Shown here in pieces: positions 48,364 to 59,944 of a stretch of DNA of 64,000 nucleotides. The translations under genes were made by a program, and so were the position numbers. The number at the start of each line of letters is the position of its first letter. Within the stretch, counting starts at the first letter, position 1. Source of the stretch: Ambrosia x helenae. Taxonomy: Eukaryota > Streptophyta > Magnoliopsida > Asterales > Asteraceae. The DNA lies in NCBI GenBank assembly GCA_030844895.1, contig CM061231.1, positions 154,967,889-155,031,888 on the forward strand, given 5' to 3'. The notes below the pieces were generated by a model. It saw only the letters and a program-made list of their open reading frames with translations. It did not search any database and was not told the DNA's origin.

Positions 48364-48445
48364 GACGCTTTGGCCGAGTGGTTAAGGCGTGTGCCTGCTA
48401 AGTACATGGGGTTTCCCCGCGAGAGTTCGAATCTCTCAGGCGTCG
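48364..48445 (+). tRNA. trnS-GCU: tRNA-Ser(GCT)
   Basis: 82 nt, class II. The acceptor GACGCTT pairs with AGGCGTC (one G-T pair), the D arm is GGCCGAGTGGTTAAGGC, the anticodon loop CTGCTAA gives anticodon GCT, a long variable arm pairs GGGG with CCCC, and the T arm is GAGAG-TTCGAAT-CTCTC. A T run (TTATTTTTTTTTC) follows and can end Pol III transcription. It reads AGC and AGU serine codons. No intron. It appears functional and nuclear. Confidence 0.96.
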
Positions 48446-48982
48446 TTATTTTTTTTTCTTTTTTTTAATTTATATTTTTTTGTTAATTTTCCATCTCGTA
48501 GTTGTTTGGTGTCACCTTGTCAGAATTCAATGATGTACCAAATTATCTATAAGTAGAAATAAAATGATTCAAATGAACCAACTTTGGTTTAACCTTATCA
48601 CCAATTTTCCATCCAGATTCAATGAATTTATATTGGCGATAAAACTAATGTTATAAATTATCTTTAGTATAATGGTATAGGGTTAGGATCAAATACACAG
48701 TGAAATAAAAATACGAAGTCATAGGAAGGGTATCAAACGGACTCTGGTTGAACTCATTCAAGCGGCATTGGAACCGTCTCATCGAACCCTATGATCTTAG
48801 TTTTTAGGTTTTCCCTTTTTTTATTTATAGCTTGTAGTTTTCAGAATTTACGTTATATTATTGTGTATTTTATGTAGCATTGTGTCTTTTTCTTATTTTC
48901 ATCATTGTGTCATTGTTGCGATTTATTGTGTCTTTTTTCTTCAGCATTGAGTTATATTGTTCGGCATTGTGTTTGAAGAGAT
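48446..48982. other. Intergenic stretch with ATTGTGT words
   Basis: Repeated ATTGTGTC/ATTGTGTT words at 48860-48972 recall the array at 51590-51900. The phrase GGGTTAGGATCAAATACA at 48680 recurs at 50478. No gene seen. Confidence 0.4.
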
Positions 48983-49516
48983 GTGTACCCACGCGTGCGC
49001 ACGACCTTACACTCACACACATGTAAACACAGCAATGTGACGTGGAGTTCTAGAAGACGGCGCACGCTACTTAAATAGAGGACAGGTGTCATCCGACAAG
49101 AGCAGGGACATGTGGCCAATCAGAGGCGTTTATTCCCTGCTCCATGATCTCCTGCAGGTACGAGGTACAGAAAAGGACAGAAAGGACAACAGCAGGACAC
49201 GTGGACCAACCACAGAGCGACAACGCGAAGAATGACAATGGTCGTAATAGTACAAGACAACTGTCATTCTCCTCACAGCCAATCACAGACCACCTCAGGG
49301 GCCTATAAATACCCCCCTTCGTCATCAGAACAGAGGGGGAGATCGGCGAGTGAGAATTCATACCATATAGCTGTGGAAGATAAATTATAGTCGAAACTCT
49401 GTAATAGTCTACATTAGTGTCCTGTATTCATCTTGTTTATGAATGAGAATCACGTCCTTTCTTACATTTACATACTAGCACTATTATATACAGACTGTTA
49501 GATTGGTGTTTCTTCA
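48983..49516 (+). mobile_element. Putative gypsy LTR followed by a primer-binding site
   Basis: The segment from TGTGTACCCACG to TTCTTCA contains a TATA-like CTATAAATACCCCC at 49301 and is followed at 49518 by TGGCGCCATTCTGC, a primer-binding site of the gypsy/Athila-Tat type. No second LTR or coding region follows, so it is a fragment. The 5' border is a guess. Confidence 0.4.
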
Positions 49517-49529
49517 TTGGCGCCATTCT

Positions 49530-50188
49530 GCTGCTGCAACGCCAGATTCTCTTTGTCCGTCTCCTCCTTCGCCGCCTTCAACTATAATTTATCTTGTGGC
49601 TTATTATGTCATATTTTCTGATCTTTTGTGTTTTTTGTATCCTTCTCACCCTTCTCACTTTTGTTACACTGTGTAGAATAACTTGACTCTAATGGTATAT
49701 TATTATTTTATAAAATTCCCTTTTTATTAGAAAACCTCTTTATTTATAAATCAGTTTATATAAACCCCAATGATTTGAGATGAAAAGGTTTACTTATTAC
49801 ATGTCTTACATGAGAAATCTATGGATGTTGTTGAAGTTATTTTATTATTTTAACGACCGCCACCACTTTCCATGAGCAAATCGCCATTAACAGTCATTTA
49901 GCGGCCATTGTAGACTGTCATTGACCACCTAGAGTAAAACGAAATTGAAGCTAGACAAAGTTAAGTAAACCACCTCCTAGCTACACAACTACCATCACCT
50001 ACTACCATTTAGAACATGGGATATAAATGCATGCATGGGCAATCTTAACTCCAGGTACCCACATTCCTCATTTATTGTCGATGAGGACCACTTTAAATGC
50101 TCTATGATGACTACTTACACCACCACAAAAGTAAGTATATATATGCTGTGTAACAGTACTGGTTTCTGAGAAGATTAACATGGACCTT
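49530..50188. other. Interior fragment or intergenic sequence
   Basis: No gag or pol frame is visible after the primer-binding site at 49518. Confidence 0.35.
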
Positions 50189-50190
50189 TG

Positions 50191-50472
50191 TATGACATCC
50201 TAGGCAAATCCCACATCGGCCGTGACCAGGAGAGATCCTTGGTTCATAAGTAAACCAAAGCCTCTTAAATCACCAACGCGTTTTGGGCTTAATGCTAGTG
50301 GATGAGAGGGGAACTCCACAGTTAAGCGTGCTCAGGTGGGAGTAGTATCAGGATGGGTGACCTCCTGGGAAGTCTCCACCGGGGCAACCAAAAACAAATC
50401 CGTGAGCTCTGGATGGGCAACCCATCGGGACAAAGCGGACAATATTGGTGGTGAGAGGGGCCGGATGTTACA
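50191..50472 (+). mobile_element. Solo LTR of a Cassandra-type TRIM carrying 5S rRNA sequence
   Basis: The segment ends GGCCGGATGTTACA and contains at 50311-50375 a stretch matching the 3' half of plant 5S rRNA, including the internal promoter parts GTTAAGCGTGCTC and GGATGGGTGACCTCCTGGGA. Cassandra elements are known to carry such 5S sequence in their LTRs. The left end (TATGACATCC) is mutated, no primer-binding site follows, and no target duplication was found. Confidence 0.8.
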
Positions 50473-50557
50473 TGCTGGGTTAGGATCAAATACAAATGAC
50501 TCATTTTTTAGAAAGGGTGAGAGGATTTTGGTTATCTTATATTTAAAGGGTTGGGAT

Positions 50558-51296
50558 CAATGTTTTAAAAACCGGGACATACTAGTCGGCTATATCAGTA
50601 ATACTGGATTTCGGATGTGAGCCCAATACAAAACACCCAAGTATATACAGGAAACAATATGAAGTTCATCTCGCCGGTAAAATACGGTATACCAGTTTAA
50701 ATCGTTATACTGATATCGGCCGAATGTAATTTTTTGTTTTGAACTACCGACTTTTTGGGTGTTTGAATAAGAGCCATAAGGAGAAGTGGAGAACCTCACA
50801 ATGATGACATAGATAACATGTTTAGTGAGGAAGAGCATGAATCGATACCTTAAACAGAAGGTTAGTTGTCATATATGTTAATTGTCTTACGTAATTTTAG
50901 AGTTATTATGATTATTATTTATAACTAAAACTTATAATTTAATAATTTAGGAGATAAAAATACTATGCTCTAGATGTTAAGGAATGCAAAGATAGGGAAT
51001 TTCAACTTTTAAGCGATTGTGAATCTTGATGCATTCAGCACTCCAATGGCTTAAACATTTCGTACACTCTCATTTAAAGAACTTTGTTGAAAAATTGAAT
51101 ATTTTTAGATTATTTTTTTTATTATGGTTTAACATTTGGATTATTTTTTTATATGTAATCATGCACTTTTATATTATATTTTAAGTTGATGCCGTAATTT
51201 ATGGATTTATAGCCGGTTGAACCACCCAATAAAACCCGATTCAACCATTTTCTAGCAAAATCTGGAATGATTTGTAAACCGGTTTTTAAAACATTG
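50558..51296. mobile_element. hAT-like element with 18-bp inverted ends CAATGTTTTAAAAACCGG
   Basis: CAATGTTTTAAAAACCGG at the left and its complement at the right are perfect inverted repeats. Candidate 8-bp target copies GTTGGGAT and GTTGAGTT match poorly. No transposase frame. Confidence 0.65.
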
Positions 51297-51589
51297 GTTG
51301 AGTTAGTTTGATGAAAAATAAATAAATATTAAATTAGGAGAATGACATAAAAGGAAAAATCACATTTGTTTACTTTCTCCCTCTCCACATGCAAGACACA
51401 TACTAATCCCCCCCCCCCCCCCCCCTCATTATAAAACAAGTATAACTTTTTTATACGAGATTATTTTAAAAAAAAAATTCACCATATTAACGAACGCTTT
51501 TCTATCTTTTATATGAGTACTACATTGCTATATTAAAGTTGAAAAAAATCATACGTGTTAACCAGTTTTTCTTACTTCATTGTGTCTTC

Positions 51590-51910
51590 TGCTCGTCCAT
51601 TGTGTTATAGTATGCACACGTGTGTTATAAATATGTTTATTATGTTTTTTAAGTCTACACATGATTTAACTTTGTCCATTGTATTTTTAGTATGCTTTCC
51701 ATTGTGTTTTACGCAAATGAGTTTTGTGTTTAGGGTGTACATTGTGTTTTATTATCTTGTTCATTGTGTTTTAGTTTATTGTCCATTGTGTTTAAGTCTT
51801 TTGTTCATTGTGCTTTGAATATGTTTTCCATTGTGTTTTGTTACACTGTTCATTGTGTTATATATCTATTGTTCGTTACGTATTTAATTTGGTAGTCATT
51901 ATGTTTTTAT
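51590..51910. repeat. Degenerate tandem array of TTCATTGTGTTTTA units
   Basis: Ten or more copies of (T)CCATTGTGTTTTA or TTCATTGTGTTTTA recur at about 25-30 bp. A poly-C run (51408-51426) and the Helitron-like word at 51499 lie just upstream. Confidence 0.7.
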
Positions 51911-52279
51911 CTCCATTGTGTCTTATGCAATTGAGTTTCGATTTTTTTTCAAAAGTATAACAATAGTACTCATATTAAATATAATAAAACACTTACTTTT
52001 ATAGTATAAATTTTTTAAAGATGAAGTATAAAAAAGTTAAGGATGTTTAAAAATGAGGGTGAAAATGGCATGTGACTTGCATGTGTCTATTATTTTGACA
52101 AAATTACTCTTTCTACTTGTTCATTGGACATATGTCATTTTATACTGGTTTTTCACTCTTTTCATTTTTTGAAACCTTTGTAGGATAATTCAACCCTATA
52201 TATGACATGTTAAATTCGTAACAAGATTATAGCAAGTTATTCAATAGAAATTATTTTACAAATGCATTAATACGAGTAT

Positions 52280-52361
52280 ACAACATATTAGTTTGAGTGG
52301 TTTTTATGTTCTGTAGGTTTACAACATATTAGTTTGAGTGGTTTTTATGTTTTGTAGGTTT
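52280..52361. repeat. 41-bp tandem duplication
   Basis: The unit ACAACATATTAGTTTGAGTG... occurs twice with a period of 41 bp and one base change. Confidence 0.9.
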
Positions 52362-52512
52362 CAATTAAAATCATGCTAAATAATTAATATTAATCCTATA
52401 ATAAGTAACTGAATTCGAGTTTCAATTAGTTGTTTGCAATTAACTAATGGTATTTAGAAATCATAAACCCTTATTTAGAAATCATACATCCTGGCATACA
52501 TCACACATCAAT

Positions 52513-52691
52513 CAGGGGCGCATCTTAGTCGGGGCGGGCGGGGGCGGCCGACCCCCTCCCCCCTCCGAATTTTCGCGCAAAAGCTCCGATTATATAGTAT
52601 TCGTATAGAAAATTTTGGAAATATAGGGTTTCGACCCCCCGAAACTAGTGACTTCCGACCCCCCGAACCTTCGAGTCAAGCTTCGCTACTG
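52513..52691. mobile_element. hAT-type MITE, relative of 16577-16767
   Basis: Flanks ACATCAAT (52505-52512) and ACACCAAT (52692-52699) match at seven of eight. The interior shares TTATATAGTATTCGTATAGA and GACCCCCCGAAACTAGTGAC with the copy in the ALDH7B intron. Confidence 0.8.
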
Positions 52692-52699
52692 ACACCAAT

Positions 52700-53840
52700 A
52701 AAATGCTGCTACATACCCCGGAATGTGATGTCATACCCCTAGAATGTGATGTCACGGGGTGTATGAATCCCATAACCCTTAATTAATGTGTTGAAAGAAC
52801 TATAGAAGTGTCTAGGTTTAGATAAGAAAAACCATGAATGCAATTAAATGAGTTGAGATGCAGAAACCCGACAAAGTGCAAAGGAAAGAAACTCCATGGA
52901 CTTTTATAAGCCACCACACATAATTAACTAAAATGGCACATGGGCTTCATTCGGTAAAGAAAACTACTTGGGCCTGTTACATGTTGAGGGTTCAAGCCTT
53001 TGTTGTTGTGAATTGGGAATAAAAAGAAGGCTAAAAAGAAAGCATGATGGCAATTTTTGGGAAGGTCTGAATGTCTGATCACACAACAGTTTTGGACGCC
53101 AATTACTTGGAGTGACGGCAAGAGTTCGCATAGGATTTGAAACCTGCATTGTTTGGCAATAATAAAGAACCAAGAGTAGTTAAGAGACATGTTCGTGAAG
53201 ATGCATGGCTAAACCATCCGTGACAATCTCTGGGTGTATGGTTTGTGTTAGTTTGATGTTTTGACTTTTATTGAACTTATTTGAGATTGAATTTGTTGGC
53301 AATCAAGACTATTATGGATTCAATTGTTATTTGATGCGCAAAATATTTGATTGTGTTATAAACTTTAAGTTGATACTCATTAGTTCTTGGTTTTTTTACA
53401 TCTAGAATAATTTGGGGTTGAGACTTGTTTGGCAAAGTTTAAATGGGTGGTTTGTGAAAATAAACCTATATAATCCGTTCTATAACTATCACGTATCAAG
53501 TAAACCAACAAAGTCTATGTGATTTAGATTTAGGTGAGATTTAGTCATACATCTTATTTTGCAAACCTAAAACCTGGAGAATAGTCATCTTTGTCATATA
53601 TTGTTTTCACTCAAATCTCATTTCTATTTAGTTTTCACATTTCATCAATGCAATTAATCTTTCAATTTCCATTTCAGTTTTTAAGATACTCTCTTAAATA
53701 TAATTTTGACCAACCATCAATCAAGAGGAGGAACACTCAAACTGGATCTAAAGTTATGAAACAAATTGCCTTGGAATTCCTTTTGTGAATATATCTTCGT
53801 ACTATACGAAGCTGGCACGTGAAGAACACAAACATGTGCC
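52700..53840. other. Intergenic stretch without recognised gene
   Basis: Only short unassigned frames are present. Confidence 0.4.
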
Positions 53841-54351
53841 CAATCTAAACTTTTTCCCTAACAAAATGAATTATGTATTTTCACGTGTTTGGTCCTTTGA
53901 TTCTGGATTCTCAAATAGTTAGAAAGCGGAGACGTTGTCACAAAAAAATATATATAGCTTTATGTAACGGAATATGCAACTCAATAAGTAAGTTGCGAAG
54001 TTAGCTCGTCTCGGCAACAACATCGGCTACCCGTTGCATTCTGCTTCGACGCTAGACCGAGAAAGGGTATATTGATGTTTATAGGACTGGGAGATTAAGT
54101 TATCAGCCATAGATACACAATACCCAAACGTAGGTGAATGAGTGAGAAGCAGAGACAGTGATTCGTAGACCATACTCAATAGTATCCTGAAGATACCGAA
54201 ATATATGCTTCTTGAAAGCAAAATGGGGCTTACGTGGAGCATGCCTAAAGATGCACGCCTATTGTACAACGTAATTTATGTCAGGACGAGTGAAAGTAAG
54301 GTAATGAGGAGCACCTGCAAGTTATCTATATAATGTCATGTCAATGCTACT

Positions 54352-54466
54352 AGCCATTGGGGTTGGTGGCCCAATGGTAGAAGCAAAGCTTCTAGGAACA
54401 CCTAAGGGGGAGGTTATGGGTTCAAGTCCCACAATGAGTAGAAATTTGCCGTTAAAAAAAAAGTAG
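54352..54466 (+). mobile_element. tRNA-derived SINE, target duplication CAATGCTACT
   Basis: CAATGCTACT lies at 54342-54351 and 54467-54476. The unit has an A-box-like TGGTGGCCCAATGG, a B-box GGGTTCAAGTCCC and an A tail, and is a relative of 15169-15288. Confidence 0.8.
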
Positions 54467-55448
54467 CAATGCTACTGCCGTAGCACTAAGTTTTATGGAT
54501 ATATCGATAGGGGTGTTGCATGGTTTACAAGAAAGAAGTGTCACAAGACTGCTCCAAAAACATTGTGAAAAAATGTATGACGCAAACTAGTGATACCATG
54601 CCTGTGGGGCCTGTTTGAGTCCGTAAAAAGGCTTCTTAAGATGAAAGACACAGTTGGGAAAGTCTTTACTTATGAAAAATGGATGTTGGTGCATGTAGAT
54701 CGTTTCCTTTAGTTCGCCATGTAGGAATGCGTTCTTTACATCTACCTGAAGAATGGGCCAAGAACGCGACATAACAAGTGATAAGACAACTTATATAGTG
54801 CCAAGCTTTACAACCGAGCTAAAATTATCCCCACATTCAATGTCAACAGTCTAAAAATTTCCATTTACAACAAGGCGACCTATGTAACGTTCCAATGTGT
54901 CGGATTTAAAGTTGTGCATGAAAAACATGTAACAAATAACCGAGCTATTGGACGGATGTGACACAAGTTCCCATGTGTCATTGCTCTCTAAAGTGCTAAA
55001 TTTTGTTTTCATGGAGCATAACCAACTGGGGCCCGACATGGCGTTGGAGTAGGGTTTGGGCAAAACAGAGATCAGAGGTGTGATGGTGATGTGTAGGCTA
55101 AGGTGAGTTTTAGGTTTTGAGATTTCACTTTTACCCTGAGTAGTCATTGAGTATTGATTGGTAACACTAGGTGTAGGCGGAGGTGGAGAAATGAAATGGA
55201 AAGGATGAGTCGTAGGCTAGGAAGGCTGGTTGTGGGTCGAGAAGAAGAAATTATGGGTGGTTGTTGTTAGGTTTATTGGGTGTTAACTAGGCATGGCCAC
55301 TAGGGGTTTATGTGAGTGTGAGGTCTAGTGGGTTGGGCTTTGTACGGATGGACCAAATTGGAAGAATAAAGGATGTGGGTCATCATAAAGGAAGGTGTAT
55401 GTGACACCCGTCACTTTTTCATTATATATATATATATATATGTATTTT

Positions 55449-55485
<37 letters not shown>

Positions 55486-55683
55486 TAATGATAATAAAAA
55501 TAAAAATAATAAATTTCAGATTTTATATAAAAAAATAAAACTAGTTGGTTAAACATTAACCCAACCAACAAACCAAGCCAAACCCACTAACCTTCTACCT
55601 CTTGAGCCCACCCAGCCGAAGCCCAAACCACCTTAGGCCCAATACCCCTCCCCTTGTGTCTGTCTTAATCAAAAAAAATAAAC

Positions 55684-55759
55684 AGCCTTGGCCGGGAATC
55701 GAACCCGCGCCAAAGGCCGGGTTAATCAAACACACGAGCACAACCAACTGGGCTAGCCA
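55684..55759 (-). ncRNA. tRNA-like Pol III module in LTR
   Basis: On the minus strand GGCTAGCCCAGTTGGTT (A box) and GCGGGTTCGATTCCC (B box) are in tRNA spacing, and TTTATTTTTTTTG follows. It resembles a full tRNA more closely than the other modules but lacks a paired acceptor stem. Confidence 0.5.
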
Positions 55760-56360
55760 TTTCTTTGTTATAAACCCGGATACATTATAATCTTATACGC
55801 GTATTAAAACCTCACAGTTGACAAGGAAAGTCAACTGTGGGTTACCTTGTTGATCAATCCAGCAATTAACTCGTAATTGATTCTCTATTTGGTAAATTCG
55901 TATGATCACCGGCCCTATACAACACAATTACACGTCTATTACACGTCAATCGTTGACCTATTGAATCAATTATACGCGTATGATAATTAACGAGGTCAAA
56001 CCTTCCAATTAACACAACCCTTTGATCCCCTATATAATCAGACCTTCTGCGAACATTGTTTACTCGCTCACAACTCTCTCTCAACCTTCAATCCTCTCTA
56101 AATCACTCTGAATATTATTATTTTGCTCGTAGTTTGACTATTGCTTTGACCCGGCAATTATCATCAATTAATCACTGTGAGTCCTTGTTTTTCTGTGGGT
56201 TTTACTAGTCGGCAATCGTATAACATAAACCCTAACCTTAATCGAGTTCATTATGTTTGAATCGTTCAATTGAAAATTCTAGGGTTCGTGATTTTATTTG
56301 GGGATAAACTTGATTCGCGTATGTGTATTTAATTATTTTGAAACAAGAAACATCACAACC

Positions 56361-56433
56361 ACCGGCCTAGGCCAAGTGGTTGTGACCATGGTCCTCCACA
56401 GTGGTTACCCGGGTTCGAGTCCCGGCTCTGACC
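56361..56433 (+). ncRNA. tRNA-like Pol III module in LTR
   Basis: TAGGCCAAGTGGTTGTG (A box) and GGGTTCGAGTCCCGG (B box) are followed by GTTTTTATTC. It corresponds in position to 38400-38472. Confidence 0.5.
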
Positions 56434-58650
56434 GTTTTTATTCTTTTCTTTTCTTTTCTTTTTAAACAAACAATTATATATATATATTAAAACCTTTTAA
56501 TCTTTTAAATTCTTTTTAAAATATCAAAACTATTTTATAAATTCTAAAAAAATTATATTTGATTAACCTGAGATAAAAGTTTTATTTGTAATTTTTATTT
56601 TTCAGAAATTCATTTATTTAATATTTATAATAATTAAATCATTTTTATACTATTATATTTATAAAAATCCATTTATATATCAAAACAATTTTATTAAATT
56701 CTCCAAAATTTATCCTGACTTTTTATAAAGATAAACTTTACTGAAATAATTTTTAATTCAGTAAAATCATTTATTTTATATTTTTAATCAATTTTTGTTA
56801 GATTTAATCATAATTAAATCATAATAAATCCAATTTTCGTCATTTTTGCACCAAAATTTTATACAAATTATTTTTAATCATTTAGAACAGAAATATGATT
56901 TTTAAAATAGGAATTCTTTAATTTTAGTATTTTTGAATATTAAAGTTAAATATTGGCTATTTATAAATAAATAGATTTAAAAATCTATTTTAAATGAAAT
57001 AATTTTATAAAAATTATTTTTACACTTTAAACACATTCTTGTAACCATCTTAAGTTTAAATTTCATAAAAAGATTTTTAGTTATTTATTTACTAAATTTC
57101 TCTCAATTGGCGAATATTTTTAATATTAATCAAATAAACGTTTATCCCCAAATTCGAAACCCTAGAATTCCATGTATCCTAGAGTTATTCCTTACACATT
57201 ATTAAAATTCTTTAGGTTGATTCTTTGGAATATTTCCAACGCACATTTCGTTGTCCAGTTCAATTACAAGCTATTACGTATACAGTGAGTACTTCCTATC
57301 CCCTTTTTACTTTTATACATTTTTGGGGTGATTCATGTACACTATTACAAATTTAAAATACAAGTTTACATTTTCACAATACAATTCTAGTACTATGTGC
57401 ATTGCTTACAACGTGCTTTATGCTTAGACAATACATGTGGAATACATTTGTACTTAGTGAAATCATTAACATGGTACAAGCCGACCTTAACATTGGATAG
57501 CGCTATTTGGATTGACACCCCGCCTAGATTGATTCTCCCCCTTTTTCATCGGAGAATCCGTGGCCAGTGTTAAGTTATCATCCATTCATTGGTTGAGTAC
57601 ACTACAGTTCATACAGTACATTATACAGTCACAGGGTTGATTTCGCTCATTTGTATGATACATAGTTTACATATTTGCACTGTAGCTTGCACTTGAATTG
57701 GATAACTTTTTAACCTACTATATATATCAAATCTAGGAATGCTCACCAACATTTCATATGTTGACCAAACCTATTTTTGTACATGTTTCAGGTGCAGTTT
57801 GATCTAGTGCTTTAGCAAGAGACATCTAGTGTTTTATTTAAATTCAGTTATTTCAATATTTACATTTCATTTAGACAATGTAATTTCCATTTCCCTGTAA
57901 GACAATTTTGATTATTCAATAATATTTACATTTTAGTACCATGAGCTTTTGAACAATCGTCACTACGTGGCACCTCGATGATTCCGCCATCGGTTGGGGT
58001 GTTACAGTGTATGAGGAGGGTGTCAATGAAATGAAAGGTTTTGTCATCAAAGATAACATGCCGGGAGAGAGTGACCTTTCTGAAAATTGGATCAAGATTC
58101 CAGGCACTGATACTTGCGAAATTCACTAGGATACCCGAGAAAAATACACTTAGTAAAGCGAGGATGAAGCTTTTGTGGTCGGATGGTGGATTAGTTTAGA
58201 TAACTTGGTCATCTAAACACCTGTAAGTGATCATATGTGGGATGTATATGATATAGGGCAAAGACAAGTGTGAAAAAAGATATTTTTAGAAGGTATATGT
58301 TATGTAAGTAGATGCTTATGTGAAGGGTTTCGACCCAAAAAAAAAAGTGTGTGGGATAGACACATGAAATAGAAGTGCACGATTATGTCATTGAGTCGTC
58401 AGATCATGCGCTCAGATTTCACAATTTAGGAATAGGTACGTGCACAGGAAAAGCGAAAGACAAGTCTGTTATTGTGGGTAAAAGTTTTGAAGTTGTGGTT
58501 ATCAAATTCCTTACCAATATCACATTGGAATGATGTGATCATGTTATTGAGTTGTGTATAGATATGTTTGTGAAATTTAGCAAAGGTCAGAAAGGCATTA
58601 GATTTAAATTTAAGTGGGTGGGTCCAAACAAAATTTGTATAATTTTCAAT

Positions 58651-59944
58651 TAACATGTGACATCCGTCACCCTCAATTTTATTTTATATATACAATTTTA
58701 GTCCTTAAATTTTTTATTTTGCACTTTGAGACCTTATAAATCGAATTATTTATTTAACAGCAAAAGTTATTATTTAATCGTCACACTTCATTTATTTTTT
58801 TTACTCGTTTGTTTGATCCGAAGACTCGTTTTCATATATATATATATATATATAATGTATATATTTTGATTGTATAATATGGAATGAACAATCTTAATTG
58901 GTTGTATAATCGATCGATATTTAGCAAACATTTTTTTTAATTCTTCCTATTCACTAAATGAAACTAATTTCATTATAACTTTGGGTTATTATTTTTAAGT
59001 CAAAATAAATCGCCTGGCCTAAAATGTTAGCTATCTTTAAACAAAAGGGACAAATTGAAAATTCTAAATTAATTGATTGTTGTTTTATTAGGAATTTGAA
59101 TGGAACCATCATATTATTATTTTTCTTAGTAACTTCCAATTAGGAGTGTTAATATTATTCATTTCCTTTAATTTTGTTTATAAATGTCATTCATTATAGT
59201 AATAGAAGACAAATTTTTTTTCCCAAGTCTTGCAAATTTCCACACAAACACTACAAACCTTCATTTTCTTTAACCCTTGCACCTCATCGCCTATCTATAA
59301 CATGTGACATCCGTCACCCTCAATTTTATTTTATATATACAATTTTAGTCCTTAAATTTTTTATTTTGCACTTTGAGACCTTATAAATCGAATTATTTAT
59401 TTAACAGCAAAAGTCATTATTTAATCGTCACACTTCATTTATTTTTTTTACTCGTTTGTTTGATCCGAAGACTCGTTTTCATATATATATATATATAATG
59501 TATATATTTTGATTGTATAATATGGAATGAACAATCTTAATTGGTTGTATAATCGATCGATATTTAGCAAACATTTTTTTTTAATTCTTTCTATTCACTA
59601 AATGAAACTAATTTCATTATAACTTTGGGTTATTATTTTTAAGTCAAAATAAATCGCCTGGCCTAAAATGTTAGCTATCTTTAAACAAAAGGGACAAATT
59701 GAAAATTCTAAATTAATTGATTGTTGTTTTATTAGGAATTTGAATGGAACCATCATATTATTATTTTCTTAGTAACTTCCAATTAGGAGTGTTAATGTTA
59801 TTCATTTCCTTTAATTTTGTTTATAAATGTCATTCATTATAGTAATAGAAGACAAAATTTTTTTTTCCCAAGTCTTACAAATTTCCACACAAACACTACA
59901 AACCTTCATTTTCTTTAACCCTTGCACCTCATCGCCTATCTATA
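58651..59944. repeat. Tandem duplication of target site plus LTR start, about 647-bp unit
   Basis: Unit 1 is 58651-59297 and unit 2 begins at 59298; both start TAACATGTGACATCC and run to CACCTCATCGCCTATCTA. They differ at only a few bases and in TA-run length. Unit 2 alone continues into the rest of the LTR. Confidence 0.9.

Larger units (their letters stand above)
55400..58006 (+). mobile_element. 2.6-kb solo LTR, target duplication GTGTA
   Basis: TGTGACACCCG...GGGTGTTACA is flanked by GTGTA (55395-55399 and 58007-58011) within the old copia. It is the same family as 37383-39982. It holds tRNA-like modules at 55684-55759 (minus) and 56361-56433 (plus), and a predicted intron 57285-57791 (ACA|GTGAGT ... 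TTTCAG). Confidence 0.9.
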
